Shown here one piece after another: positions 1-9,254 of a stretch of DNA of 64,000 nucleotides (its first letter is position 1; each line of letters opens with the position of its first letter). The DNA comes from Xanthomonas sontii. GTDB lineage: Bacteria; Pseudomonadota; Gammaproteobacteria; Xanthomonadales; Xanthomonadaceae. The notes beneath the pieces were generated by a model. It did not search any database. It had not been told where the DNA came from and saw nothing but the letters and a program-made list of their open reading frames with translations. The stretch is taken from the NCBI RefSeq assembly GCF_040529055.1, contig NZ_CP132342.1:3036001-3100000 (forward strand), read 5' to 3'. The translations under genes and the position numbers were made by a program.

Positions 1-1023
1 GCGTTGATCGCCGAGCGCGCGCAGTTCGCGCACCAGGTCGGCAAGGCCAAGGGCAAGCTCGCCGCGGCGGTGGACTATTACCGGCCCGAGCGCGAGGCGC
101 AGGTGCTGCGCATGGTGGTGGACCGCAACCAGGGCCCGCTCAGCGACGAAGTGCTGGTGCACGTGTTCCGCGAGATCATGTCCGCTTGCCTGGCGCAGCA
201 GGAGCCGCTGAAGATCGGCTACCTGGGGCCGGAGGGCACCTTCAGCCAGCAGGCGGTGCTCAAACACTTCGGTCGCTCGGCGGTGGGCCTGCCGATGGCC
301 ACCATCGAGGAAGTGTTCCAGGAAGTGGAAAGCGGCAACGCCGACTTCGGCGTGGTGCCGGTGGAGAACTCGGGGCAGGGCACGATCCAGGTCACCCTGG
401 ACATGTTCCTGACCTCCAACCTGAAGATCTGCGGCGAGACCGAGCTGCGCGTGCACCAGTTCCTGCTCTCGCGCAGCGGGCGGCTGGACGCGATCGAGCG
501 GATCTATGCGCACCCGCAGTCGTTCGCGCAGACCGCCGGCTGGTTGCGCGCGAACCTGCCCAAGGTGGAGAAGATTCCGGTCTCCAGCAACGCCGAGGGC
601 GCGCGCCGGGCGCGCAATGCCGACGATGCGGCGGCGATCGGCGGGGAGAGCGCGGCGCATGTGTATGCGCTGAAGAAGGTGATCATGAAGTCGATCGAGG
701 ACGACGCGGACAATACGACGCGCTTCCTGGTGATCGGGCGGCAGATCTTCCCGCCGTCGGGGCACGATCGTACGTCGGTGCTGGTGTTCATCCATGACAA
801 GCCGGGTGCGTTGTTCGATGTGCTCAGTCCGTTCGCGCGGCATGGGATCAGCATGAATCGGATCGAGTCGCGGCCGTCGCATCAGGCGAAGTGGGAGTAC
901 GGGTTCTTCATCGATCTGGCGGGGCATGTGGAGGATGAGGCGATGAAGTTGGCGTTGGCGGAGTTGAAGGCGCATTCGGCGCAGATCAAGGTGTTGGGGT
1001 CGTATCCGGTGGCGGTGCCTTGA
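1..1023 (+). CDS. pheA: Chorismate mutase / prephenate dehydratase (P-protein), 5' truncated
   Basis: Bifunctional enzyme of phenylalanine synthesis: chorismate to prephenate to phenylpyruvate, in the cytosol. The window cuts off the N-terminus, and the first visible codons already lie inside the AroQ-type chorismate mutase helices. The prephenate dehydratase domain starts near visible residue 70 (IGYLGPEGTFSQQA) and carries the catalytic Thr-Arg-Phe in NTTRFLVIG. A C-terminal ACT domain (about residues 258-335) has the GALF and ESRP motifs that bind phenylalanine for feedback inhibition. The TTG at position 4 is not a real start because the frame is open to the edge. In relatives this gene follows serC and precedes aroA; here aroA follows after a repeat-filled gap of about 580 bp. 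Confidence 0.96.
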   Translation, partial: ALIAERAQFAHQVGKAKGKLAAAVDYYRPEREAQVLRMVVDRNQGPLSDEVLVHVFREIMSACLAQQEPLKIGYLGPEGTFSQQAVLKHFGRSAVGLPMATIEEVFQEVESGNADFGVVPVENSGQGTIQVTLDMFLTSNLKICGETELRVHQFLLSRSGRLDAIERIYAHPQSFAQTAGWLRANLPKVEKIPVSSNAEGARRARNADDAAAIGGESAAHVYALKKVIMKSIEDDADNTTRFLVIGRQIFPPSGHDRTSVLVFIHDKPGALFDVLSPFARHGISMNRIESRPSHQAKWEYGFFIDLAGHVEDEAMKLALAELKAHSAQIKVLGSYPVAVP

Positions 1024-1092
1024 GTTGGTTGCGCGGTTGTGTCGGCCCTGTCGTCGCGGGCTGCTTTGGTTACGAGGAGATGGGCATCTGTT

Positions 1093-1120
1093 GTAGGAGC
1101 GGCTTCAGCCGCGACGGGGC
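1093..1120. repeat. REP-type extragenic palindrome
   Basis: GTAGGAGC followed by the palindrome GCGGCTTCAGCCGC at 1099-1112 (6-bp arms around TC) and then GACGGGGC. Related GGCTTCAGCC-core palindromes occur at 17893, 29326 and 38331 in this window, always between genes, which marks it as a member of a dispersed family. Confidence 0.85.
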
Positions 1121-1210
1121 GTTCCCGGGGAAATGAACTCTTTTTTCCAACAGCAACAGCTTTAACGGCAACAGCTAACCGCAACAGCTTTCGCGCTGAC
1201 GCGCGAGTCA

Positions 1211-1376
1211 CTTTTCTTTGCTTGTGCAAAGAAAAGTAACCAAAAGAAAGCACACCCGGGCGGGCTGCCCCGCGCTGCGCGCGGGGTCCGCGGACACGAC
1301 GGGAATTTTCGGAAGGCACATCCATGTGCCTGCCGAAAACGACGCGCATCCTGCGCGTCGCCCCTCACGGGGTTTT
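1211..1376. repeat. Composite multi-hairpin intergenic element
   Basis: Consecutive inverted repeats: CTTTTCTTTG/CAAAGAAAAG (1211-1220 and 1227-1236, perfect 10-bp arms), a CCCCGCG/CGCGGGG stem around 1270-1285, a long imperfect stem 1306-1339 (TTTTCGG..GGCACAT / ATGTGCC..CCGAAAA), GACGCGC/GCGCGTC (1341-1347 and 1353-1359), and CCCC-TCAC-GGGG-TTTT at 1361-1376, which resembles a weak terminator. The left part (the TTTGCTTGTGCAAAG core) resembles a repeat I recall from xanthomonad genomes; copy number cannot be checked here. Confidence 0.65.
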
Positions 1377-1602
1377 ACCCGTCGTGCCCGCCAGCCCTTA
1401 CGGGGGATTGAGAGCAACAGCGAAAGCAAGAACAAAGGCAGCAGCAGGGACAACAGCAACAACAATCGCAACAACGGCAGCAACGGCAGCGGCGGTGCTG
1501 ACTTGGTGTAAGCGTCGTGGCAGCAGCGCAAGCGCGCTGTAGCGGCGCCGATGTCGCCGGGTGATGGTGGATCTTCGGGTGGTTGGACTTTCAGGAACGA
1601 TG

Positions 1603-2913
1603 ATGAGCAACGAGCAAGGCTGGATCGCAACGCGCGGCACTGCGCTGCAGGGCACGCTGACGGTGCCGGGGGACAAGTCGGTGTCGCACCGGGCGGTGAT
1701 GTTCGCGGCGTTGGCCGATGGCACGTCGCGGATCGAGGGGTTTCTCGAGGGCGAGGACACGCGTTCGACGGCGGCGATCTTCGCGCAGCTCGGGGTACGG
1801 ATCGAGACGCCGTCGCCGTCGCAGCGCATCGTGCATGGCGTGGGCGTGGATGGGCTGCAGGCGCCGCAGGGCGAGCTGGATTGCGGGAACGCCGGCACCG
1901 GCATGCGTCTGCTCGCCGGGCTGCTTGCGGCGCAGCCCTTCGACAGCGTGCTGGTCGGCGATGCGTCGCTGTCCAAGCGGCCGATGCGGCGGGTGACCGA
2001 GCCGCTGGCGCTGATGGGCGCGCGCATCGACACCGAGGCCAATGGCGTGCCGCCGCTGCGCATCCATGGCGGCCAGCCGCTGCGCGGCATCGACTTCGTC
2101 TCGCCGGTGGCCAGCGCCCAGGTCAAGTCGGCGGTGCTGCTGGCCGGTCTGTATGCCGACGGTGTCACCACGGTGCAGGAGCCGCATCCCACCCGCGACT
2201 ACACCGAGCGCATGCTGTCCGCGTTCGGCGTGGACATCGAGTTCTCGCCGGGCCAGGCGCGGCTGCGCGGCGGCCAGCGTCTGCGCGCCACCGATATCGC
2301 GGTGCCGGCGGACTTCTCCTCGGCGGCGTTCTTCATTGTCGCCGCCAGCATCATTCCCGGCTCGGACATCACCCTGAAGGAGGTCGGGCTCAATCCGCGC
2401 CGAACGGGTCTGCTGGCCGCGCTGCGCTTGATGGGTGCGGACATCGTCGAGCACAACCACAGCGAGCACGGCGGCGAGCCGGTCGCGGATCTGCGCGTGC
2501 GCTACGCGCCGCTGCGCGGTGCGCGGATTCCGGAGGACGTGGTGCCGGACATGATCGACGAGTTCCCGGCATTGTTCGTCGCCGCGGCCGCCGCCGACGG
2601 CCAGACCGTGGTCAGCGGCGCGGCGGAGCTGCGGGTCAAGGAATCGGACCGCCTGGCGGCGATGGCCACCGGGCTGCGCAGCCTCGGCATCGTCGTCGAT
2701 GAGACCCCGGACGGCGCCACCATCCACGGCGGCACGCTGGGTGCCGGGACCATCGAGAGCCACGGCGACCATCGCATCGCCATGGCCTTCGCCATCGCCG
2801 GGCAGCTGGCGCAGGGCGAGGTGCGGATCCAGGATGTGGCGAACGTGGCGACGTCGTTCCCGGGTTTCGACACGCTGGCGCGCGGCGCCGGCTTCGCGTT
2901 GCGCACCGCCTGA
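1603..2913 (+). CDS. aroA: 3-phosphoshikimate 1-carboxyvinyltransferase (EPSP synthase)
   Basis: Adds the enolpyruvyl group of PEP to shikimate-3-phosphate in the chorismate pathway. The 436-residue product has the family signatures: the PGDKSVSHR phosphate site near the N-terminus, the LDCGNAGTGMRL loop, the KSAVLLAGL segment, KESDRLAAMA and the closing GDHRIAMAFAIAG. An in-frame GTG lies upstream at 1561, but the ATG at 1603 has an AGGA box six bases before it (1593-1596) and gives the expected protein length; the ATG at 1600 is a close alternative. Neighbours: pheA upstream, a small membrane protein on the opposite strand downstream. Confidence 0.96.
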   Translation: MSNEQGWIATRGTALQGTLTVPGDKSVSHRAVMFAALADGTSRIEGFLEGEDTRSTAAIFAQLGVRIETPSPSQRIVHGVGVDGLQAPQGELDCGNAGTGMRLLAGLLAAQPFDSVLVGDASLSKRPMRRVTEPLALMGARIDTEANGVPPLRIHGGQPLRGIDFVSPVASAQVKSAVLLAGLYADGVTTVQEPHPTRDYTERMLSAFGVDIEFSPGQARLRGGQRLRATDIAVPADFSSAAFFIVAASIIPGSDITLKEVGLNPRRTGLLAALRLMGADIVEHNHSEHGGEPVADLRVRYAPLRGARIPEDVVPDMIDEFPALFVAAAAADGQTVVSGAAELRVKESDRLAAMATGLRSLGIVVDETPDGATIHGGTLGAGTIESHGDHRIAMAFAIAGQLAQGEVRIQDVANVATSFPGFDTLARGAGFALRTA

Positions 2914-2980
2914 TCGCCTGCGCAGCACCGGCCGCGTGCAAGCGCGGCTGGGGGAAGAGGCAAGTCGGGTTGTCGAAACG

Positions 2981-3241
2981 TCAGTGCGTCGGCTGCGGAC
3001 GCGGCGGATCGTTGGCGGGTGTCGACGGTGTGGACTGGGTAGCGCGGTAGCCGCTGCCGTCGTCGTCGCGATCCACGGCCAGCCACCAGCCGGCCACCGC
3101 CAGAGCCAGTGCGATCACGATCATCCAGGCCCAGGGCGACCCGCGATCGGCCCGCGCATGCGCTTCCCCGCGCGCAGACGACGGGCGGGCGGGGCGCTTC
3201 CAAGCGTCCAGCGGCTGTGTCGACTTGTACGGGGTGGGCAT
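2981..3241 (-). CDS. Small single-pass membrane protein, unknown function
   Basis: Predicted 86-residue protein with a polar, Arg-rich N-terminal half, one hydrophobic helix (WMIVIALALAVAGWWLAV, about residues 37-54) and a short Thr/Pro-rich tail after an acidic DRDDD turn. The ATG at 3241 is preceded by GGAG eight bases upstream on the minus strand, better than the in-frame GTG at 3280. It lies downstream of the TonB-type gene on the same strand with a gap of about 105 bp. No family recognised; the Shine-Dalgarno site and orderly topology are the only support. Confidence 0.55.
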   Translation of the reverse strand: MPTPYKSTQPLDAWKRPARPSSARGEAHARADRGSPWAWMIVIALALAVAGWWLAVDRDDDGSGYRATQSTPSTPANDPPRPQPTH

Positions 3242-3346
3242 GGCGGCAACTCCGGTGCCGTGGGACGGGTCCAGTGTCACCCAGGACCCGCCTCAGGGGT
3301 GTCACCCCCATGTGAACGCCGCCCGCGCGTCCGGGCGGCTGTTCAG

Positions 3347-4000
3347 TTACGGCCCCGGCTTGAAGTCGAACGGAATCTCGATGCTGGCCGGCACTGCACG
3401 GCCGTTCTGCTGCGCCGGGCGGAACTTCCAGCGGCGCACGGTTTCCATCGCCGCGCGGTCCAGATCGCGCGAGCCGCTGCGCCGGAGCAGGGCCACGCCG
3501 GCAGGCGCACCGCTGGCATCGACCTCGACCCGCACCACCACCGTGCCGGCATCGCCGCGGCGCAGCGCCGCCGGGGGATAGCGCGGCGGCGGGGTCTGCC
3601 CTTCCAGCGGCACCGGGCGGTTGCCCGGCGCCAGCGCGGTGGCCGTGTTGCCAGCGACATCGCCACCTGCGGCCGGTGCCGGCGCTTCCGTGGTTGGCGG
3701 CGGCGCCGGTGCGGTCTCCACCAGCTTTGGCGCGTCGCCGGCGGGCGCGGGCTTGGCCTGCGGCATGTTGCTGGCGGCGCTGCCGGCCGGCAACGGCTCG
3801 GGCAGCGGCTTCACCTGTTCGGTGTCCTGCTGCACTTGCGCCGGCTGCGGCTTGTAGAAATCGTTGTCCTTGCGTCCGACCAGCCACACCACCAGGAACA
3901 GCAGCAGGCCGGCGGCGAAGGCGATGCCGACGATCGCGAGCAGGCGCCGCGGCAGATGCAGCACGATGCCGGACTTGGAGGACGAGGGCGACGTGGACAT
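3347..4000 (-). CDS. TonB-type energy transducer
   Basis: 217-residue protein with the TonB layout: short cytosolic N-terminus, one membrane helix (about residues 20-42, ending VVWLVGRKD), a long Pro/Ala-rich periplasmic linker, and a C-terminal TonB domain (about 140-217) with the PPRYPPAALRR and ALLRRSGSRDLDRAAMETVRRWKF segments. TonB proteins pass proton-motive-force energy from ExbBD to outer-membrane receptors. No exbB/exbD is beside it, so this may be one of several orphan TonB paralogues. The ATG at 4000 follows GGTGAG at proper spacing; the GTG at 4009 is an unlikely start. It is divergent from serS with 131 bp between. Confidence 0.88.
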   Translation of the reverse strand: MSTSPSSSKSGIVLHLPRRLLAIVGIAFAAGLLLFLVVWLVGRKDNDFYKPQPAQVQQDTEQVKPLPEPLPAGSAASNMPQAKPAPAGDAPKLVETAPAPPPTTEAPAPAAGGDVAGNTATALAPGNRPVPLEGQTPPPRYPPAALRRGDAGTVVVRVEVDASGAPAGVALLRRSGSRDLDRAAMETVRRWKFRPAQQNGRAVPASIEIPFDFKPGP

Positions 4001-4014
4001 GGGACTCACCGTAG

Positions 4015-5412
<1,398 letters not shown>

Positions 5413-5421
5413 TCGCTCGGG

Positions 5422-5472
5422 CCCGGGGCGTCGGCCCCGGGCGCGCCTCGCGTCGCCTTGCTGCGGCGACGC
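5422..5472 (+). terminator. Pair of GC-rich hairpins after serS
   Basis: CCCGGGGC (5422-5429) pairs with GCCCCGGG (5434-5441), and GCGTCGCC (5450-5457) with GGCGACGC (5465-5472). Both begin within 60 bp of the serS stop. Neither is followed by a T-run, so intrinsic termination is uncertain; they could also be 3'-end stabilising stems. Confidence 0.4.
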
Positions 5473-5792
5473 GCTCCTGTCCGTCCCTGCGCTCAGGCAG
5501 CGTGTCCTGATGCCGGCAGTGCCCCGCCTTGCGCCACGGTGGGGCGTCGACCCGGACGGGGCAGGGCGTTCGCATGCAGTGCCCGTTGCAGCACGCGCCG
5601 CAGCGGCGTTCCGCGTGCGCCGAACTCCTGTCCCGTCACTTCGCGCTAGCCCGGCCGGGGTTACCCTGCGACCGCCTCCATCCGTGCCTGAGCCAGCGCG
5701 CGAGCGCGACCGGCGTCCCTGCAGCGCAAATCGTTGTAGGAGTAGAATGAACCGGATCCGATTGTCCCCATCGTTCTAAATATCGAAAGAAC
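5473..5792. promoter_or_regulatory. Upstream region of the LysR-type gene
   Basis: Non-coding stretch before the LysR gene; short frames here look random. The last 60 bp become AT-richer, with TAGAAT at 5743-5748 as a possible -10. A GTTCT/AGAAC dyad with a 10-bp spacer (5773-5777 and 5788-5792) abuts the start codon, a plausible autoregulatory site. No divergent gene shares this region, unlike the common LysR arrangement. Confidence 0.4.
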
Positions 5793-6782
5793 ATGCACGA
5801 CCTCAACGATCTGTACTACTTCGCCATGGTGGTCGACCACGGCGGGTTCGCCGCCGCCGAGCGCGCCCTGGGCATCCCCAAGTCGCGCCTGAGCCGCCGC
5901 ATCAGCCAGTTGGAGAGCGACCTGGGCGTGCGCCTGCTGCAGCGCTCCACGCGCCGCTTCGCCGTCACCGACCTGGGCATGAGCGTGCACCGCCACGCCC
6001 AGACCATGCTGGCCGAGGCGCAGGCCGCACGCGAAGTGGTCGACCGGCTCAGCGCCGAACCGCGCGGGCTGGTGCGGGTGAGCGTGCCGGTGTCGCTGGC
6101 GCAGATGCAGTTGCCCAAGCTGCTGCCGATGTTCCTGGACCAGTACCCCAAGGTGCGGCTGCAACTGAACATCAGCAACCGCCGCGTCGACATCATCAAC
6201 GAAGGCTACGACGTCGCCCTGCGCGTGCGTTCGCGCCTGGACGACGACGGCAGCCTGGTGATGCGCAGCTTCGGCCAGGTGCAGGAACTGCTGGTCGCCA
6301 GCCCCAAGTACCTGGACCGCGCCGGCCGTCCCAAGGACCCCGAGGAACTGACCTCGCACGTCACCCTCAGCATCAGCGAGGACGAGGCGCGGCAGCGCTG
6401 GGAACTGCACGGCCCGGCCGGCGAAGTGCGCCGCGTCGACCTGCAGCCGCGCGTGGCCGGCTTCGACTTCCCGCTGCTGCAGTCCATGGTCAAGGACGGT
6501 TTCGGCATCACCCTGCTGCCCGAGACCGTCTGCGCCGAAGCCGTGCGCAACGGCGAACTGGAAGTGGTGCTGCCGGAATGGTCACTGCCGCAGGGCATCT
6601 GCCACGCCGTGTTCGCCTCGCGCCGCGGCCTGCTGCCGGCGGTGCGCGTGTTCATCGACTTCCTCGCCGAGCACCTGCCGCGGCAGATCGAAGCCTCGCG
6701 CCTGGACTGCGGCGGCAACTGCCCCGAACGCACCAAGGCCCGTCACTCGACGTTGGGTGCGATGGCGGTCGAGGCGGGTTGA
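5793..6782 (+). CDS. LysR-family transcriptional regulator
   Basis: 329-residue regulator. An N-terminal winged helix-turn-helix (about residues 1-60: FAAAERALGIPKSRLSRRIS) is followed by an effector-binding domain starting near residue 90 (RGLVRVSVPVSLAQ) with the periplasmic-binding-protein-like fold of the family. The tail after about residue 300 is polar and probably disordered. The effector and targets cannot be told from sequence. It follows serS on the same strand without a divergently transcribed partner, so its target genes are not indicated by position. Confidence 0.93.
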   Translation: MHDLNDLYYFAMVVDHGGFAAAERALGIPKSRLSRRISQLESDLGVRLLQRSTRRFAVTDLGMSVHRHAQTMLAEAQAAREVVDRLSAEPRGLVRVSVPVSLAQMQLPKLLPMFLDQYPKVRLQLNISNRRVDIINEGYDVALRVRSRLDDDGSLVMRSFGQVQELLVASPKYLDRAGRPKDPEELTSHVTLSISEDEARQRWELHGPAGEVRRVDLQPRVAGFDFPLLQSMVKDGFGITLLPETVCAEAVRNGELEVVLPEWSLPQGICHAVFASRRGLLPAVRVFIDFLAEHLPRQIEASRLDCGGNCPERTKARHSTLGAMAVEAG

Positions 6783-6995
6783 TCCAGACGCCGGCCGCGC
6801 ACGTCGGCCGAGCAAAACCGCCGCGGGCGTGCGAAAATGCACGCCTGTGCCGGTGGTCCTGGGTTCGGGGTGCATGTGGTGCCATCAGCGGCACCGGCCG
6901 CGTCGAGCGGGACAGGCACTGCAGCGTCGCGCTTCCGCGGCGTTGTGCTTCAAGCGGCTGCGACGTTCTTCCGCAGCACCGCCGCGTTCGCAAAC

Positions 6996-7085
6996 GGAGA
7001 GATGGCCGAGCGGTTTAAGGCACCGGTCTTGAAAACCGGCGAAGGGTCAAACCTTCCGTGGGTTCGAATCCCACTCTCTCCGCCA
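6996..7085 (+). tRNA. tRNA-Ser (anticodon UGA)
   Basis: 90-nt serine tRNA with long variable arm and encoded CCA. Acceptor arms GGAGAGA (6996-7002) and TCTCTCC (7075-7081), discriminator G, then CCA to 7085. Anticodon stem CCGGT/ACCGG encloses the loop CTTGAAA with TGA at 7030-7032. The T-loop reads GGTTCGAATCC. It reads UCA and wobble serine codons. DNA immediately downstream turns AT-rich, consistent with use of this tRNA as an insertion target. Confidence 0.97.
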
Positions 7086-8035
7086 TTTCCAGTTGCTTAT
7101 TAAATGGCGACGCATGATTGCTGGTGTGGCTCTCGCTCGTTTGCAATTTTACGGCTTTTTAATGGTGAATTCTTGGGATCGATGCGATGAATTTTATTTG
7201 CTCATGTTGGGAGTGCGTGTTTGAGCGAAAACATGGGTTGCTCTATGTGCCTTTTCAGCAGCAAGGTATTTATCGCATTACTTGTGGAAATGGGCATCGG
7301 ATTATTTTCATTGTTCAGGAGCATCCCTTTGAAGTTCTTTTTCATATCGCCTCCAATGCTGTAATCGATGGCTATTATCGAGAGGCCATCACATCATTTG
7401 CGGCAAGTCTTGAAAGATTTTATGAGTTTACGGTTCGTGTTCTTTTGTTGGCGCGAGGCTTGGATCACTCGCTGATCGATGCGTCGTGGAAGGCAATCAC
7501 TGACAAGTCTGAGCGCCAGTTGGGAGCTTGCATTGCTTTGTGGTCCGCTCACTTTATGGAGCCTCCAAAGATGCTGTCAAGAACACTTGTAGAGTTTCGC
7601 AATGATGTGGTGCATAAGGGTATAATACCGACCCAAGATAAGGCGCTTGATTTTGGACAGGCCATCCTGGATTTGATTGCGACACAGCGTGACAAGCTAA
7701 AAGCCTCTTGTCATGCGGAGATTAATGCTGTTGTGATGAATAGGAATGCCAGTTTGATTCGCTCGGTCGCTGGCGAGCCAAAGGTCGGAGTTGCTACTGT
7801 GGACTCGGCGGTGGGACTTTTGTCTTCTCAATCGGAGCCTCTAAAGCAAGTCATCGAACGTATGCGGCGAGATCGTCATGGTATCGATATGGCTGTAAGG
7901 GCTCTCGATGGCTTTTCGCGTCAAGTTGATGGCTGTTAGGTCTCGAAGAAAATATGGCGAATTTGAAGTCGCGTCCTGCGCTAAATCGGTACCGGATTTC
8001 TTATTCATTTTGTAGGTTGTAACTTCTCGTGCCCC
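7086..8035. mobile_element. AT-rich islet downstream of tRNA-Ser
   Basis: About 950 bp whose base composition (near 46% G+C by eye in the gene it carries) differs sharply from the flanks. It starts directly at the tRNA 3' end and stops abruptly just before 8040, where GC-rich coding DNA resumes. It carries one gene (7187-7939). I found no integrase and no second copy of the tRNA 3' end at the right boundary, so the mechanism of arrival is unknown; it may be a remnant. Confidence 0.55.
7187..7939 (+). CDS. Putative zinc-ribbon / HEPN-like protein, horizontally acquired
   Basis: 250-residue protein of unknown function. The N-terminus looks like a small zinc ribbon: C7-x2-C10 paired with C33-x3-H37. 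A helical region follows (about residues 45-165) with FAASLERFYEFTVRVLLLAR and then FRNDVVHKG. R138-N-x3-H143 in that stretch matches the R-x4-6-H signature of HEPN domains, whose active members cut RNA and are common in toxin and antiviral systems. The last 90 residues show no motif. Codon and base use are unlike the neighbours, and it sits alone next to tRNA-Ser with no obvious antitoxin. The HEPN assignment is inferred from the motif only; a non-catalytic binding protein is possible. The ATG has a weak GGGA upstream. Confidence 0.6.
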   Translation: MNFICSCWECVFERKHGLLYVPFQQQGIYRITCGNGHRIIFIVQEHPFEVLFHIASNAVIDGYYREAITSFAASLERFYEFTVRVLLLARGLDHSLIDASWKAITDKSERQLGACIALWSAHFMEPPKMLSRTLVEFRNDVVHKGIIPTQDKALDFGQAILDLIATQRDKLKASCHAEINAVVMNRNASLIRSVAGEPKVGVATVDSAVGLLSSQSEPLKQVIERMRRDRHGIDMAVRALDGFSRQVDGC

Positions 8036-8076
8036 AGTGCTACCGTCCCCCCGAGCTTCCAGAAGGGTCATCCGGT

Positions 8077-8679
8077 TTGGCGAGCAAAGCGTCTCTAGGA
8101 CAGTGGCGGACACGGATGCTGGCCGGGATCGGTGGCATTGCCGCGATCGTGGTGGGGTGGGGCATTGGTTTGTTCGAGGCCAAGGACGTGCCGGTGCCGC
8201 CTGCGCTGCAGGCCGGGAAGGACGTTGCCGCGGGCGAATGGTCGCTGCGCTTCGATCACGTAGAGAGCAGCGACCGGTTACCGGATGGCGAGGTGGTGTC
8301 GCGCGATGGTCGCAAGGCGATCGTGCTGTATCTGCAGGCCACCAATCGCACCGCGCAGACCAGTGGCTCGCTGGTGCAGGCGGTTGCGTTGAAGGCGCCG
8401 CCGCGCGGGGCCGATGCGCGGCCGACTGCTTATCTCTTGCGCGATCGCGCGGCGACTACCGAATTGCAACCGGGCCTGCCGGAACAGATTGCCCTGGTCT
8501 GGACCTATCCGGCGACGGAACAGGTGGCTGGGCGCCTGCGCTTCGACATCACCGCCAGAACCTTCAAGGCCTTCGACAATCTCTACGCGCAGCCGATATG
8601 GACCGATCCGCATCCGGTCGGGGTTGTGGAACTGCCGCTTGGCGCAGCGCGTGCCGGCGCACAGGCGGGTGAACCGTGA
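8077..8679 (+). CDS. Membrane-anchored extracytoplasmic protein, unknown (cluster gene 1)
   Basis: About 200 residues: a short basic N-terminus, one membrane helix (MLAGIGGIAAIVVGWGIGLF), then a beta-rich extracytoplasmic domain of about 160 residues with WSLRFDHVES and AIVLYLQATNRT, reminiscent of immunoglobulin-like DUF4352-type domains (weak resemblance, my inference). Start is uncertain: TTG at 8077 has AGAAGGG nine bases upstream, ATG at 8116 begins exactly at the helix but has no good ribosome site, and GTG at 8029 lies at the AT-rich boundary. It is the first of four genes with overlapping ends. Confidence 0.6.
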   Translation: MASKASLGQWRTRMLAGIGGIAAIVVGWGIGLFEAKDVPVPPALQAGKDVAAGEWSLRFDHVESSDRLPDGEVVSRDGRKAIVLYLQATNRTAQTSGSLVQAVALKAPPRGADARPTAYLLRDRAATTELQPGLPEQIALVWTYPATEQVAGRLRFDITARTFKAFDNLYAQPIWTDPHPVGVVELPLGAARAGAQAGEP

Positions 8680-9254
8680 AGCGGCTTTCCGCCATTGCGA
8701 TCCTGTTGCTCGGCTTCGTGCTGCTCGCCGGGATGCGCTGGACGATACCGCGCTACGAGCGCATTACTGGCCCGATCGCGGTGTCCGGAGCGCCGGGCGG
8801 TTGGGTGCAGACGGACAATCTGGCCGTGAATGCCGGCACGCCGCAGCTCGCGCATACGATCCGCTTCAAGGCGGCGGGCGCAGTGCAGCAGCGCGACAGC
8901 GGCGGCGTGTGGCTGGTGGTGCCGGTGCGGTCGAAGGTCGCGCGCGCGACCGCGCGCGTGTACGGCCGGGTCTGGGCGACGCCCGATGGCCGTCGTTATC
9001 GCGCCAGCGGCCGCGCCGAGATGGGCGATGCGGTGCTGTCGTCGATCAAGACGCTGCAGCCCGGGTTGGAGCGCAAGGACGTGCTGGTGTTCGAACTGCC
9101 GTCCGCGCTCGCCAGGGCCGGCGGCACGCTGCTGCTGTCGGAAGACCGCGAGCCGCAGCTGACGGCCGAGGTGCAGGTGCGCTATCCGCCGCTCTCGCCC
9201 GCAGCGGCGGTCACCGATGTGCTCGATCTGGATGCGCTGCATGCACGCCTCTGA
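8676..9254 (+). CDS. Membrane-anchored extracytoplasmic protein, unknown (cluster gene 2)
   Basis: 192 residues; the GTG start overlaps the previous stop as GTGA. An N-terminal signal anchor (KRLSAIAILLLGFVLLAGM) precedes a beta-rich domain with WLVVPVRSKVARATARVYGRVWATPDGRRY. General layout matches the first and third cluster proteins (anchor plus one extracytoplasmic domain of 150-180 residues), which suggests subunits of one assembly. No family recognised. Confidence 0.72.
   Translation: MKRLSAIAILLLGFVLLAGMRWTIPRYERITGPIAVSGAPGGWVQTDNLAVNAGTPQLAHTIRFKAAGAVQQRDSGGVWLVVPVRSKVARATARVYGRVWATPDGRRYRASGRAEMGDAVLSSIKTLQPGLERKDVLVFELPSALARAGGTLLLSEDREPQLTAEVQVRYPPLSPAAAVTDVLDLDALHARL

Larger units (their letters stand above)
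1024..1602. other. Repeat-rich intergenic region pheA-aroA
   Basis: No convincing gene is seen in this 579-bp gap. It holds a GCGGCTTCAGCCGC palindrome, a chain of hairpins from about 1211 to 1376, and a stretch (about 1410-1500) dominated by CAACAGC/CAGCAA triplet-like repeats. The small open frames here have no homology that I recognise and consist of low-complexity residues. The aroA ribosome site (AGGA, 1593-1596) lies at the right end. Confidence 0.7.

Noticed and set aside
1410..1500. CAACAGC-type repeats as a CRISPR or coding repeat
   Set aside because: Units are irregular, without constant spacers, and no cas gene is in the window; simple low-complexity DNA is the better reading.
6837..7103. 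88-residue frame running through the tRNA
   Set aside because: It reads through the tRNA-Ser gene and has no ribosome site or known homologue.
7940..8100. Search for a second copy of the tRNA-Ser 3' end as an attachment site
   Set aside because: No stretch resembling GGTTCGAATCCCACTCTCTC was found at the right edge of the AT-rich islet, so a bounded integrative element is not claimed.
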